Positions 53,260 through 63,642 of a DNA stretch of 64,000 nt are shown piece by piece. The notes under the pieces are model-generated. The model did no database searches. It had not been told where the DNA came from and saw nothing but the letters and a program-made list of their open reading frames with translations. Origin of the DNA: Knufia peltigerae. Taxonomy: Eukaryota; Ascomycota; Eurotiomycetes; Chaetothyriales; Trichomeriaceae. Where the stretch lies: assembly GCA_030247855.1 (NCBI GenBank), contig JAPDRN010000019.1, positions 248,001 through 312,000 on the forward strand. The letters run 5' to 3'. A program made the position numbers and the translations under genes. The stretch's first letter is position 1; the number at the start of each line of letters is the position of its first letter.

Positions 53260-53877
53260 ATGGTACGTACAAACCCCGTACATCCCTCACCGTACGTCAC
53301 GACGACCCCCTTTTACTGACACTGTCCCGTCCCAAAGTCTCTCCGCATAGCTCCTTCGTCCGCCCACCCGACGAGCACCACCAACACCAGCTCCTCCAAA
53401 CTTTCCTCCTCCACGACCGCCGCCACCTCGTCCAACGGTCCCAAAGATCTCGACCGCGGCGCCCCTTCGGCCCCGGGTCTGCCCGACACACTCCGGTCGT
53501 CCCTGTCCCCCTCGACCTCCTCGACGACGACGACATCATCCACGCACCCCCTCGAATCCCGCCTGGCCAACTGGACCGCCACTCAAGAGTCGACCCGCAT
53601 GACGCTCCTGCGCCGAACCTTTGGCGTCGCCGAGCCCCTCCGGCGCGGGATGGAACTGAAAATGGTCCGCGACGCCGACGCCTTCCGACCCACGGTCCTG
53701 GGTGCGCCGAGCAGGTTGCACGAGGACATCCTCACGGGCAGGGACGACGAGGTCAGCTGGGAGGACATCTACGACGGACAGGACGGGGTGAAGCTCGGCC
53801 TGGACGCCGGCGGGGACGGGTCGGCCGTCGGATGGACCGAGGAGATCGAGCGCAAGGTCGGCATGTGGAAGTGGTAA
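53260..53877 (+). CDS. UMP1: Proteasome maturation factor UMP1
   Basis: Two exons: 53260-53262, holding only the ATG, and 53338-53877, giving 180 aa. The intron (53263-53337, GTACGT...AAAG) sits directly after the start codon. Splicing gives the MSLRIAP start expected for UMP1. A Ser/Thr-rich stretch follows, then the family core: PLESRLANWTATQESTRM, LLRRTFGVAEPLRRGMELKM and GAPSRLHEDILTGRDDEVSW. UMP1 is the assembly chaperone of the 20S proteasome core and is its first substrate. Codons are strongly G/C-ending. The alternative, a start further downstream, would lose the conserved N-terminus. Confidence 0.9.
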
Positions 53878-55108
53878 GGGGGGGATCGAGAGATTGGTGT
53901 GTGGTGTCGAGTCGATTGGGGTTGCGTGGTGTCGAATCGTTTGCCGTGTCTGCGATCTTTTCAAACCAAACGAAGACCGCGAGAGGCAAGGCAACGACGA
54001 ACACTGGGTACAAAGGTGTGTACCATTGCTTTCCTGTGCGTCAGGCACAGACGAGCCGAAGAGCACAGCGGTCTATCATGTCCAGTAACACGTTACAGAG
54101 AGCGTGACCAGGCGAGGGAACATACTTCCAGTTCCTGGCATCATGCATCTTATTTCTGTTTCTCGACAATCTCAGATACCGATCATGGCAGCATCCTCTG
54201 ATCAAGAATGCCCCAGGACGGCCAATCAAGGAGTTCAGGGAGTGTGAACCAGAGGCGGATTTAGTCGAGCCTCGCCGGTACGCGTAGAATGCTCAGCAAT
54301 GAAATAAAATGTATTAACACCGCTGGTCTGATCTTGAGTGTCACACGAGTAGTTAATACAAATCATTACCGTTCATTTTCCACAGTTCGAAACCCTCATA
54401 AAGACGAAAAGGTAAAACGGGCTTTCAGCTATCCGCAGAGAGCCGACTCGGAAAAATCAAGGGTTTTGGGTGATCTTGGTTGTGTTGTGCTCTTCTCAAA
54501 GCAAAAGTATATTCGCTCCATGACCTCAAAAAATTGATGATGAATACTGTACGACTGCCGCAGCGCAACAACTCCCGTTTCCCCCAAACATTGTCCTGGG
54601 CCCAAATCAATTTTTCAAAGCTCAGTGGCATATCTCGGCCCTTTCCAGGTCCTGGTCTTTATATACAGTCTTGTCGAGCGAGACCTTCCACGCACGTCTG
54701 CAGCACTCTGTCCTCCATTTGTCGTCACACGCGCCGTCTATCTTCTGCCACCGCCCATTTCACCGCCAAAAGGAGCGCTGATCTAGAAGAGAAAAAAGAA
54801 AGGAAAAAATATGGGCACCGACCGCCACACGAGTACCAGACGAGACCGGGGCGGTAATAGAAGGAGAAAAAGAAAACTGACTGCCTCTCCTTGTCCACAT
54901 ATGGAAAAGACTCCAGCAGAACGGAAAGATAATCGCATCCGTCCACCCAACGCCTCGCCCCAGGTTTAACACCAAAGCAAAAGTTTGCATCGACACAGTC
55001 GACTCCAAGGCATTGATGTTGCATCGAATATGAGTGAGGACATTCAAGACTGGTGTGCCAAATTTCGTCGAGTTCGAATGAGCTTGTACTCTGATCGAGC
55101 CAAGTCCA
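53878..55108. other. Intergenic region between convergent UMP1 and UBL gene
   Basis: 1.2 kb with only short, overlapping frames on both strands. No gene, repeat or RNA recognised. Confidence 0.4.
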
Positions 55109-55951
55109 TCACATTATAATGCATCGACAACCTGGGCTCCTGGTCTCAGCTTCGCGGTTCCCGGCCATTGAGGACTTGCCGCCCTTAGCATCCTCGTCTT
55201 CAATGTAATCTTGGGGTTTGATTGTCATATGCAGAACATTTGGTGATTCCGTGCCAAACTTGTAATCTACAAGGAGATACTGTTAGCCACGAGAGGATAC
55301 ACCGAGCAAGCGGAAAACTACTATACCTTTCAAGGATGCCTTATCATCCAACATCTTGCCCATGCTAATTAATCGGATGTAATTTGGACTGCTGGGTTTT
55401 GTCTCCCATTCCTCTCTCCATTCGCGAAGTATCAGCTCTTTTAATTTGTATACACTGAGATTGAATGGGTCGTTTTCAGCCACTTCCACATTCCTCTTGA
55501 TCAGATATTTGTTGTCTAGTCTGAACGGGTGTCTCGCTCCCGATGTGAGAAGTAATGTCACCACCAAAACCGGCCCGGTCACCTCGACATCCTTTGCCGG
55601 CACGACTGGTGAATCTGAAGATGGACCAATCGCAGTTGTATGTGTCCGCGAAAGAGGCTGCGACTCGGGAACTGCTGGGGGAGGAAGCGGCGGAGGAGGT
55701 TGCATGGATTGTTCAATGGCGGTGTTTGTGTCTGTTCTCACAGGCCCGCTCATTGAGGCCTCCGCCGAGGTTGTGTCTTGTTGTGATGACGAGGAAGGTT
55801 CCGGTTCGGAGGTGGGGACGTTGTTCTTGTGTAGACTAGACATCTCGACGGGAGTAAATGTGGTCGCTTCTTCTTGCGAGCGTGGTGGTTGAGGAATGTC
55901 TTGAGCAGCAGATCGGGCCTCAGGCTGTTCGGCGGTGTTGCATGGACTCAT
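55109..55951 (-). CDS. Membrane-anchored ubiquitin-like protein (UBL3-like, CAAX end)
   Basis: Two exons, complement(55327-55951) and complement(55109-55266), give 260 aa. The intron (55267-55326) is GTATAG...TGTAG. The N-terminal half is Ser/Pro/Glu-rich with a PPPPLPPP run. The second half is a ubiquitin fold: VLVVTLLLTSGARHPFRLDN, VYKLKELILREWREEW, SPNYIRLISMGKMLDD and PNVLHMTIKPQD. The protein ends CRCIIM: a CAAX box (CIIM) with another Cys two residues before it. This matches the UBL3/MUB class of prenylated ubiquitin-like proteins, so membrane attachment by farnesyl (and possibly palmitoyl) groups is likely. The long disordered N-terminus is a fungal feature. Confidence 0.87.
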
Positions 55952-56991
55952 TGCCACGAATCGTTCCCACAGTTGGGAATAAGGAGGAAAACGAAGTTGC
56001 TATTCTCTCGGCCGGGGACTGGGACACGCAGCAGTCGGAGTGTGAAGAGAGCGACAGTAGATGCGGCAAGTTGGCAGTGTTTGATCGAAGGTGTCGCAAG
56101 ATCCAGCTTGAACGGGGAATGGATGCAGGGAGCAACTGTGACAGATGATCGGATGCGACCTAGCCCGCTGGAGGAATAAGCGAGCAACAGAGACCGGTCG
56201 TAGACTTGTACACTCCGTTGAACGGTCAATGCATGATTTACATGCTCTGGTTAAACGATGGAATTGCGTTCACGTGGAGGATGGATGGCAGCGAGATAAA
56301 TAGATGAGAGTTGATTCGACTGGATCGAATCGTAGCGAATGGACGATGAGATGGGAAGAGATGGATGTGTTTCGGTACGAGTACGGATGAGATGGATGGA
56401 TGAGTGGGCGAGAGAGTCTGAACTGGGGAAACCGAGAACCCGTAATTACCAAGATTCTGAGAGGCGAGAAGAACGGGAAGGAAGCAAGAAAACCAGGGAA
56501 TCTACGGCCCAAAGCGACCAAGTACGTTTTTTAACCGTAGCCGTACCGAAGGCCTTTTACGGAGTAGGTACGGAGTATGTAGCGTAGGTTTTAATAAATA
56601 GGTGCAGTGGCAATTATTAAATTGTACGGGAGAAGGCGCCGTGCAGCACACGAGCTTTGGGTCGTGGCTTGCGGCTCATCAGGCGTGGGAGTGGTGGGCT
56701 GGGCTGGGCTGGGCGATCGTAATAGGTGCTCCATAGGGGGGACCTGGGCACCTACCGGCACCAATACAATGCGGTCTTGGACAGTACTTTAGGTGGGCGA
56801 TGTAGCCTCCATCTCGCAGTCCCTAGGCATGAAGTGGACACCTCCGAGGCTCCTCCTCCCGCCCCAAATGCTTGTTCCCTCGTGCGCCCAGCAAACTCGG
56901 GTTTATCGGCTTCCAAAGTACGAGTACGGTACTATCTCAATCGCTGCATTGAAGTACAGATTCCGTCACTCTCGTAGGAGAATTGACCAAC
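55952..56991. other. Intergenic region UBL gene / ERG8
   Basis: 1.04 kb. Two TACGGAGTA copies only 2 bp apart (56558-56566, 56569-56577) and a (GGGCT)n run (56696-56714). No gene. Confidence 0.5.
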
Positions 56992-58452
56992 TCATACCCA
57001 TTCAGCATACTGTCCGACATCTTCTCGTCGCATTCCCTCCTTCGCCTGCTTGACCCCAAGTAGTCTGACATGACCGATCGTAGCACCCGAATCATCTTGG
57101 CCCTTCCAGCCGTCCAATTTCTCCCGCAGGCCACGAACAACATCGACATCACTTTTTATCAGGAGAGCAACGGCATCATAACCACCGGCTCCAGGGGCCA
57201 CGCCCCCAACCACGCCCGGCAACGACGTGCAGTAGTCCAACAGTTCCGTAATGACCGGAGGCTCAACAGGCACCTCTGATTTTGCCGACATTTCTCGGAC
57301 GAGGCTTCGAACCGTCAAGAGGATATCACCTAGACCCTTGAAGGGGCCATCCTCTTCCGCCTGAGCAACAACTCCATCAACTTCCGAAAGCCGTCGTAGT
57401 TCCTGACAGAGATCGTCACTGCCCTGTTGTATGGCATTCCACAACAAGCCCGCCTCCTCTGCCTTTTCTTTCCGCCATTGCAGAACCTTTCGCACCATCC
57501 CGGGCGTCTCAGAACCACAGTCGACGTCGCACATGACCAAGATCAGACCGTCCGGGATCTTGATGGCGTGGCCGGCCACCTCGACGTCCCATTTGTGGTT
57601 CAGCTCAAGGTCATCCACGCACAGGCGAAGTCGATCCCTGAATCCGGGGCTGGATGGCTCCCCGACAGCTTCCAAAATTGCAGGTGTGAACCTTCGATAA
57701 AGACACGACCCGTACACCGCCGCCGCAACGTCAAACCCCGACCCGACTTTCCCCTGGGCTGCACAATGCGCCGCCTGAGCTAGATTGTGAATGACCTTTT
57801 GCGGCGGCAATGACGCGGCATCGTCGCCGCCGTTCTCTTCGAGGTAAAACGCCAACAGGGCAGCCACCAAGGACGTGACCAGGGCAGCGGACGAACCCAA
57901 CCCTGTCTTGTGTGCGTTACGTAACTTGACCCCGAAGCTCGTAAAAGGTGTAGTTGTTGAAGACTTGGAGGCGGCTGAGGATTGAGAATAATAGTCGTCG
58001 TCAGCGAGAACGGTGATTTTGATGTCGTTCGTCGTGACGTGCTGGCGGCCTCGACTTGAAACATAGGTCAAGACGTATCGTAGAGTCGTCTCGACAAATT
58101 TATTTGTGGTTGTGCTGCTCGCCGTCCCTCCTTCATCGTCGTCCTGGGTGGTCATCGGTACTTGTTCGACATTGACGGCGACGTCTTCTTCTTCTGATGA
58201 TGAATCAGGAGTGTTTGATGAACCGACCCTATACAACCATTTCGCCTCGAGAAACTGAGGCGACTGTACGAGAATGTGCCTTTCCCCCTCCCCCTTCAAC
58301 GAACGTGGTTTGTCGTTCCAAGGCTCGACTCGGGCGTGGATCCGAGCGTTGAGCCCGAAAACGACTCCGGTATGTTTTCTGTCAAGGACCAAGAACCCTC
58401 CCGCGAACAATACTTTTCCCGGTGCCGAAACGGCCACCGACGACGGTGACAT
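56992..58452 (-). CDS. ERG8: Phosphomevalonate kinase ERG8
   Basis: Single exon, 486 aa from the ATG at 58452 (the frame is open to 58530 but the extra residues are unlike the family). GHMP-kinase motifs: SAPGKVLFAGGFLVLD at the N-terminus, KTGLGSSAALVTSLVAALL (ATP loop) and GGVAPGAGGYDAVALL near the C-terminus, with AHCAAQGKVGSGFDVAAAVYGS between. The enzyme phosphorylates 5-phosphomevalonate to the diphosphate in the ergosterol and isoprenoid pathway. Its start codon is only about 175 bp from the terminal repeat of the A+T-rich element upstream, so its promoter is short or shared with that element. Confidence 0.95.
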   Translation of the reverse strand: MSPSSVAVSAPGKVLFAGGFLVLDRKHTGVVFGLNARIHARVEPWNDKPRSLKGEGERHILVQSPQFLEAKWLYRVGSSNTPDSSSEEEDVAVNVEQVPMTTQDDDEGGTASSTTTNKFVETTLRYVLTYVSSRGRQHVTTNDIKITVLADDDYYSQSSAASKSSTTTPFTSFGVKLRNAHKTGLGSSAALVTSLVAALLAFYLEENGGDDAASLPPQKVIHNLAQAAHCAAQGKVGSGFDVAAAVYGSCLYRRFTPAILEAVGEPSSPGFRDRLRLCVDDLELNHKWDVEVAGHAIKIPDGLILVMCDVDCGSETPGMVRKVLQWRKEKAEEAGLLWNAIQQGSDDLCQELRRLSEVDGVVAQAEEDGPFKGLGDILLTVRSLVREMSAKSEVPVEPPVITELLDYCTSLPGVVGGVAPGAGGYDAVALLIKSDVDVVRGLREKLDGWKGQDDSGATIGHVRLLGVKQAKEGMRREDVGQYAEWV

Positions 58453-58626
58453 TGAGGACCGAAACGGCGAAAAGCAAAAAGCAGAAGCGAAATGCGAAAA
58501 TGCGAAAACGCAAAAACCAACTTTATTCAATACCTAGGTCGGGACAACTTTTGTTTTTGGCAGTGATCTTTACAGAATGTCCTCCCGCCGCCGCTTTTAG
58601 TTACACTTGGCTGCAACACTACGTAT

Positions 58627-58670
58627 TATTGTGCTTTGCAAAATTCCGTAAAAACCTTATTTTTTTGCAA
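58627..58670 (+). repeat. Left terminal inverted repeat
   Basis: 44 bp starting TATTGTGCTTTGC and ending TTTGCAA. Its reverse complement is identical to 61960-62003. Further inward, CGCCATAT and TCAACAA blocks are also shared in inverted orientation, so an older, longer imperfect repeat is possible. Confidence 0.9.
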
Positions 58671-61600
58671 CATGCAAAACATTTAACAATCATAAAAGCG
58701 GTGAGAACACAACGCCATATTTCTCAACAACCACCCTATAATTTCATAAATATTATATGATAATCTTACTCCGGAGCAAATTCTTTATCTAAGTATCTAA
58801 ATTTTACTATATAAAAAGGCGTGGTTGTGATGCCGTCACAGCCGAAGTTTAATCCTGCGGTAAAAGTGGCCGTGTTAATTGCACTTTAGGTAGGAGTGAA
58901 AGGTATAGCCATTATAAAGGCTTAAGAGGTTTCTAATGCCTATATTTCTAAAGTTTAATGGGATTTACGCTATTAAGACATTAAAATAAATGATATAGTA
59001 TTTATTAAAGGTTATTTAAAGTTAATTTATTATGCTATAATGGAAGGACTTCATGATTTTATACTAGATTAACTAATAGTATAGCTAAATAAGTGCTACG
59101 ATTTTCTTCGCGATAAGTTTAGTATTAACACTTATATATTAATAATCTCTTAGGCACTTAACTCTATAAATATTACGTATAAATAAGTAATTAGAGTTAA
59201 TACTAGGTAAGATAATGAACTTATTACTTTCTATATAGTATAGATAGCTAATTATATTAATAACTAGCTAATAACACTTAATGAAAGCGCTATAAATAAT
59301 AAAACTATAAATAGAAAGTTTAGCTGGTTAGCCTATAATACTCTATACTAAGTGTAATTACTAAGTAGTTAATCTACTAGTTAAAGTATTTTATCTATAA
59401 TAATAATAAATAGATAGCTTACTTATAAGGTCTATTAAGGCTCTTTTAACGCTAAACAATTTAAAATATTTCTTTAAGAAGTGCTTAATAAGATGAATCC
59501 CTTCTTAGGAGATCATTCTGTTTTAATTATAAATAATGTAACTATTCACTAATCTGATAGAGTTAAGCGAATGTGCGAGGAGTAGAGCGTTATTCTTAAG
59601 TACTTATCTCTATATACTTTAGAGCTTAATCTAATTAAGATATTATTTTACGAGTTAAAGGAGTGAATACAAAAGAATAAAGAACTAGGCTATTATTATA
59701 AGAATAGCTTTAATACCTTTATTTATTTAGTAATGACTAGTGTTTATAAGGTTAAGATAGCTTATAATTACTTCTATAGATATAGCTATATTTAATAAGG
59801 TATAGTAACTAGTAAAGAATAAATAAAAAAAGAAGAGACTATAGATATTTTATTCTATAATAATAAGCCTAATCTATATACCTTAATTTATTTATTCTTA
59901 AGGTTATATAAATATAGCTATTATATGATTACACTAACTATAATTAGCTAAGCTATATACTATAATAGATATAGTGTAAGATAGTAATATATAAAATAAT
60001 TTTAATATTATACTAAGTTATGTAATAAGCCCTTATTAACTACTATTCTCTAATAATATAATACTCACTAAATGTCTATTTATACTATTATTAAAACTGT
60101 CTTCACTTATTATAGCTAAACGCGTAAATTCCTTAAGGTTATTATGAATTTTAGTTATAAAACTAGCTGAAATAGTTATAGCCTTTTAATGTTTATCTAT
60201 ATATATTTATAGATTAGAGAAGCTCTATCTATGATTTGTAATAGAGAGCTTAATCTCTAGTAATTTAGATATATAAATAGAATATTTAGTCGCTAGCTAA
60301 TTAAAGTATTTCTATATATTTTAATTATTATTACTCTCTTATTATGGAGAGCTTAATTAAGGCCTAGTAATGGCGGCGGCAGTGATAGCTATTAATAACG
60401 GAGATTAATAAATATATATAGGAGGTTATACTAGGTAACTCATTAATAGGATTTCTTTAATATTAAGTATGAATAAATATATATAGTTTAGTAAGTAAAT
60501 AGATAAAGGTTAATATATAGTATTATAGTGTTTCTTGTTCCTATTTCGTTCTAAGAGAAGGGCTACTATAATCGTGTTTAGTACTTAGTTAGCTATTACA
60601 CTAGGAGCCTTCTTTATAATTATATCGCTTTAATACTAAACTAATAGTGTGAATAGAGGAAAATACTATCTTCTATAATTAATGTATAGATAAAAGTAAT
60701 TCTTATAATTCTTTAACTTATAATAATGTCTCTTTAAGATATTAAGGAAGCTTACTCTAGCGGCGACCTCTTTTTGTGCCTAGAGTTATTTTTCTTCTCG
60801 CTATTATTATGTTATGAAGATTACCTTACTCTTTAACCTTTTATTCCTAGCCTTTTTCTTGTGATAGCGATATGTTTAGGTTAAGTTAAGATAACAGCTT
60901 AAGAAGACATTATTATAAGATAATGATAATATTAAAATGTCCTCACTAAATGAGTCATATTAACTAGTTAATTAACGTTATTTTAGCTTCTTAATAATTA
61001 AGTATACTAGTGCTAAATACGCACTAAGTTTAGTTCTACTTTTATGGCTATCTTTTTAAGCATGATAAAGCTCTTATCACTTTTGATAAGCCTTCTTAAA
61101 GTGTTTCTAAGTCTTTATAGTTAAGGAATAAAGCTTTTTATTACCTTATTTAATTGTGAACTCGCCCCTAAAGATAGAGGGGCGTAATTTATGAGTCTTT
61201 TAATTATAGTTATTATATTAATACTTAAGTTAATCTTTATACTTAAGGAGTGTGTTAACAATATTAAAACCCTAATATAATACTTCTATACTAAGAATCT
61301 TAACCTTCTTAATAAAGATTTCTATAGTGATATTATAGAAAAGTTTATTAATCTTAAATACTAATTTAATAGAGTCTATATTAGTTAAGCTTAAGTTATT
61401 CTTCGTAGTATATAGCGAAGTATTTAATTAATAACTAGGTTACGCTGATAGAGAGACTTATATTAATATCTCTCCCTTCTCTTTATTATCTTCTTTAGTA
61501 TTACTAGATATAGATAAGACTTTATTATTCTCATTAAGAAGATTTAATACTTTCTATGCTTATGACATAATGTCCTCCTTAATACTTAGTCTTAGCGGTA

Positions 61601-61959
61601 ACTTTGGTGACTTTAATAACTCTAGTAGGTTAGGACTAGCTATTTGAGAGGGATAAGGGCTTAAAGACATAGCGCGACACTTTGAACTTACCCTATTAGC
61701 CCTTGTTATAAGGCTATCGCTATCGCTTTTGCGCTTTATATGAGCGTTACGAGTAATAAGGGTCTCGCGGAGTGATTGAGAGGCCAATAACTCCTGGAGT
61801 TAACGGGATGGAGTTATTGTGCGCCTTATACGATTTGACATCATGTTTATATATAGTTACGATATATTGCAGTAAATTACAGTGCTATCTAGGGCTATTG
61901 CGGCTGCAGGATGAGTTTGTTGATACAGGCCATATGGCGGTGTGCAGATTTCATACAAC

Positions 61960-62003
61960 TTGCAAAAAAATAAGGTTTTTACGGAATTTTGCAAAGCACA
62001 ATA
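61960..62003 (-). repeat. Right terminal inverted repeat
   Basis: 44 bp, exact reverse complement of 58627-58670. It lies in sequence of normal base composition, unlike the core of the element. Confidence 0.9.
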
Positions 62004-62643
62004 CTTTTCAAGCGACACAGTTTTGCACCATCGACTAAATTCTACTGCACATCGTTAACTACCTAGGTACCTACCGTGGTCGTTTTGAGAATCATTCCGT
62101 TGTGATGTCAAGTCCGTCCTTGCATCGATCCTCACACTATCATGATAGCGACTATCACGCTGCTAGATTGGAACCGGTGAGGTTGATCGTACTCGTCCCG
62201 ACCCAGGCCCCCTTCAGGCGCTTCGGATTAAGAGTCCGATGAGGCCCTCTTCTTATTGGTTCAACCTCCGCAGAATCCGATGTCCTACTCAAAATTCCCC
62301 AGAACGAAACGCTGGGCCTCGATACCAGAATGACAGTGTCCAAAAGTCCGCTTATTCCGAATACTAAACTACCTAGACCTTCTAGAACCCCTTCGGACAC
62401 TTGCTCGAACGCTCTTGTCCCCGGATCCTCAAAGTAAGTGTGCAGTGACTCATTGGAGGGTATAAATTTGGTCGATTATGATCAACCGGTAGCATATTGG
62501 TCCAGACCCAGTGCTTCCCAACCAGGAAGATATTCATTCATCGACTCGAAAATCGTACAACCTCACATCTCTCACAGCCCTGGTAGAAACTATCTTGTAC
62601 AACCAGCACGTTGTCTGGCCCATCTCCAAACATCGTCTTCAAT
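62004..62643. other. Intergenic region after the element
   Basis: 640 bp. TACCTAGGTA palindrome at 62060-62069. An open minus-strand frame at 62155-62400 has no recognisable family. Confidence 0.4.
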
Positions 62644-63453
62644 ATGGGTCGCACTTTTGAATATCCCAAGACATCCCTCAACACCGTCAACCGTCGCGGC
62701 CATCGAGGTAAATATGACCTTGAAACCATTCACACCCTGATCAACACCTCTCTAGTGTTGAATGTCTCTTTCGCACCTGGCTTCGACTCCAACCTGGACG
62801 ATTTTCCTGTGATCCTGCCCATGATTGGCGCGATGGGATCCTTTGCGAACCCCTCCGCTGGCCTCGACGAGCCCCTTGACTGTTACTTGCACGGCTACGT
62901 CTCATCGCGACTGAACAACCTCGTGCGCAAAGCATGTGAAGCTGGCAAACCAGGCCTACCGCTTTGTCTGTCTGCGACAAAAGTCGACGGTCTCCTTCTT
63001 GCCCTCTCCGGGTTCAATCACTCTTACGACTACCGCTCCGTCGTCTTGTACGGATACGCCAATATTGTGACTGACCCGGAAGAGATTCTGTATGGGATGC
63101 GGATCATAACCGACAAAGTCGTACGTGGACGATGGGAAAACTCACGGCTCCCACCAACAAAGGCCGATATTACCAGCACAGGTATCGTGCGTGTAGCAAT
63201 CAAGACAGGAAGCGGCAAAGTCAAAGCTGATCCTCCCGGTGACGACAAGGCAGATTTGGAAGACGGGGAGATGCGTCAACGTGTCTGGGCTGGATTCGTC
63301 CCCGTCACTGAGACTCTAGGCGAGCCGGTACCCGCTGTATATAACAGGGTGAACGGTATTCCCACATACATTTCGCAGCATCGACAAGATGTGAACGAGG
63401 CGGTCCAGACCTATTCAGAAGAATTGGTTCAGAAGGTTCTCCAAGCTGAATGA
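62644..63453 (+). CDS. FMN-binding split-barrel protein (pyridoxamine 5'-phosphate oxidase-like)
   Basis: Single exon, 269 aa from the ATG at 62644 (MGRTFEYPKTSLNTVNRRG). The family pattern is clear: RRGHRGKYDLETIHTLINTS at the start, FPVILPMIGAMGSF, LDCYLHGYVSSRL, LPLCLSATKVDGLLLALSGF and NHSYDYRSVVLYGYANIV, then a C-terminal IVRVAIKTGSGK strand region. These are the flavin-nucleotide-binding PNPOx-like proteins with an N-terminal RxxxRG motif. An FMN- or F420-dependent redox role on an unknown small molecule is possible. Not the vitamin B6 enzyme itself. Confidence 0.88.
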   Translation: MGRTFEYPKTSLNTVNRRGHRGKYDLETIHTLINTSLVLNVSFAPGFDSNLDDFPVILPMIGAMGSFANPSAGLDEPLDCYLHGYVSSRLNNLVRKACEAGKPGLPLCLSATKVDGLLLALSGFNHSYDYRSVVLYGYANIVTDPEEILYGMRIITDKVVRGRWENSRLPPTKADITSTGIVRVAIKTGSGKVKADPPGDDKADLEDGEMRQRVWAGFVPVTETLGEPVPAVYNRVNGIPTYISQHRQDVNEAVQTYSEELVQKVLQAE

Positions 63454-63642
63454 TGAAGTATGGCAATACCTTTGGAATTGGACATTCCTGAACGCTAATT
63501 AGTCGCGGCGAGCTTCGCATTGGGGCGGATACATTCTGTGCTGTCGTCACGGCATCACAACTGTGGCTCTAAAGATCGAATTAGACTGTCTGTCGTAAGG
63601 AAGAGAATATGACAGAGCAAATGATGCCGTCGAATGGTAGCC

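Larger units (their letters stand above)
58627..62003. mobile_element. RIP-like A+T-rich DNA transposon remnant with 44-bp inverted repeats
   Basis: The two ends, 58627-58670 and 61960-62003, are perfect inverted repeats of 44 bp. Each outermost dinucleotide is TA, consistent with a TA target duplication as made by Tc1/mariner-type elements. Inside, from about 58740 to 61650, the sequence is extremely A+T-rich and TpA-rich. No ORF of 60 or more codons occurs on either strand between 58761 and 61559. One 75-codon frame remains at 61560-61787 (minus). Patches of normal composition survive near 60370, 60760 and 61660-61960. Heavy C-to-T change on both strands is the signature of repeat-induced point mutation. 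The transposase cannot be recognised, so the superfamily is only a suggestion. About 3.4 kb long. Confidence 0.75.

Noticed and set aside
53226..54107. 293-codon plus-strand ORF spanning UMP1
   Set aside because: Out of frame with the conserved UMP1 protein; Arg/Pro/His-rich shadow.
58740..61650. A+T-rich core as a mitochondrial insertion or centromere
   Set aside because: It is confined between exact inverted repeats, contains no mitochondrial gene fragment I can see and is far too short for a regional centromere.
62223..62239. tRNA-like anticodon arm: TCGGA stem, TTAAGAG loop, TCCGA stem (reads Leu-AAG on plus or Lys-CTT on minus)
   Set aside because: The D and T arms and acceptor stem cannot be folded around it on either strand, so a 17-nt match is probably chance or a tiny remnant.
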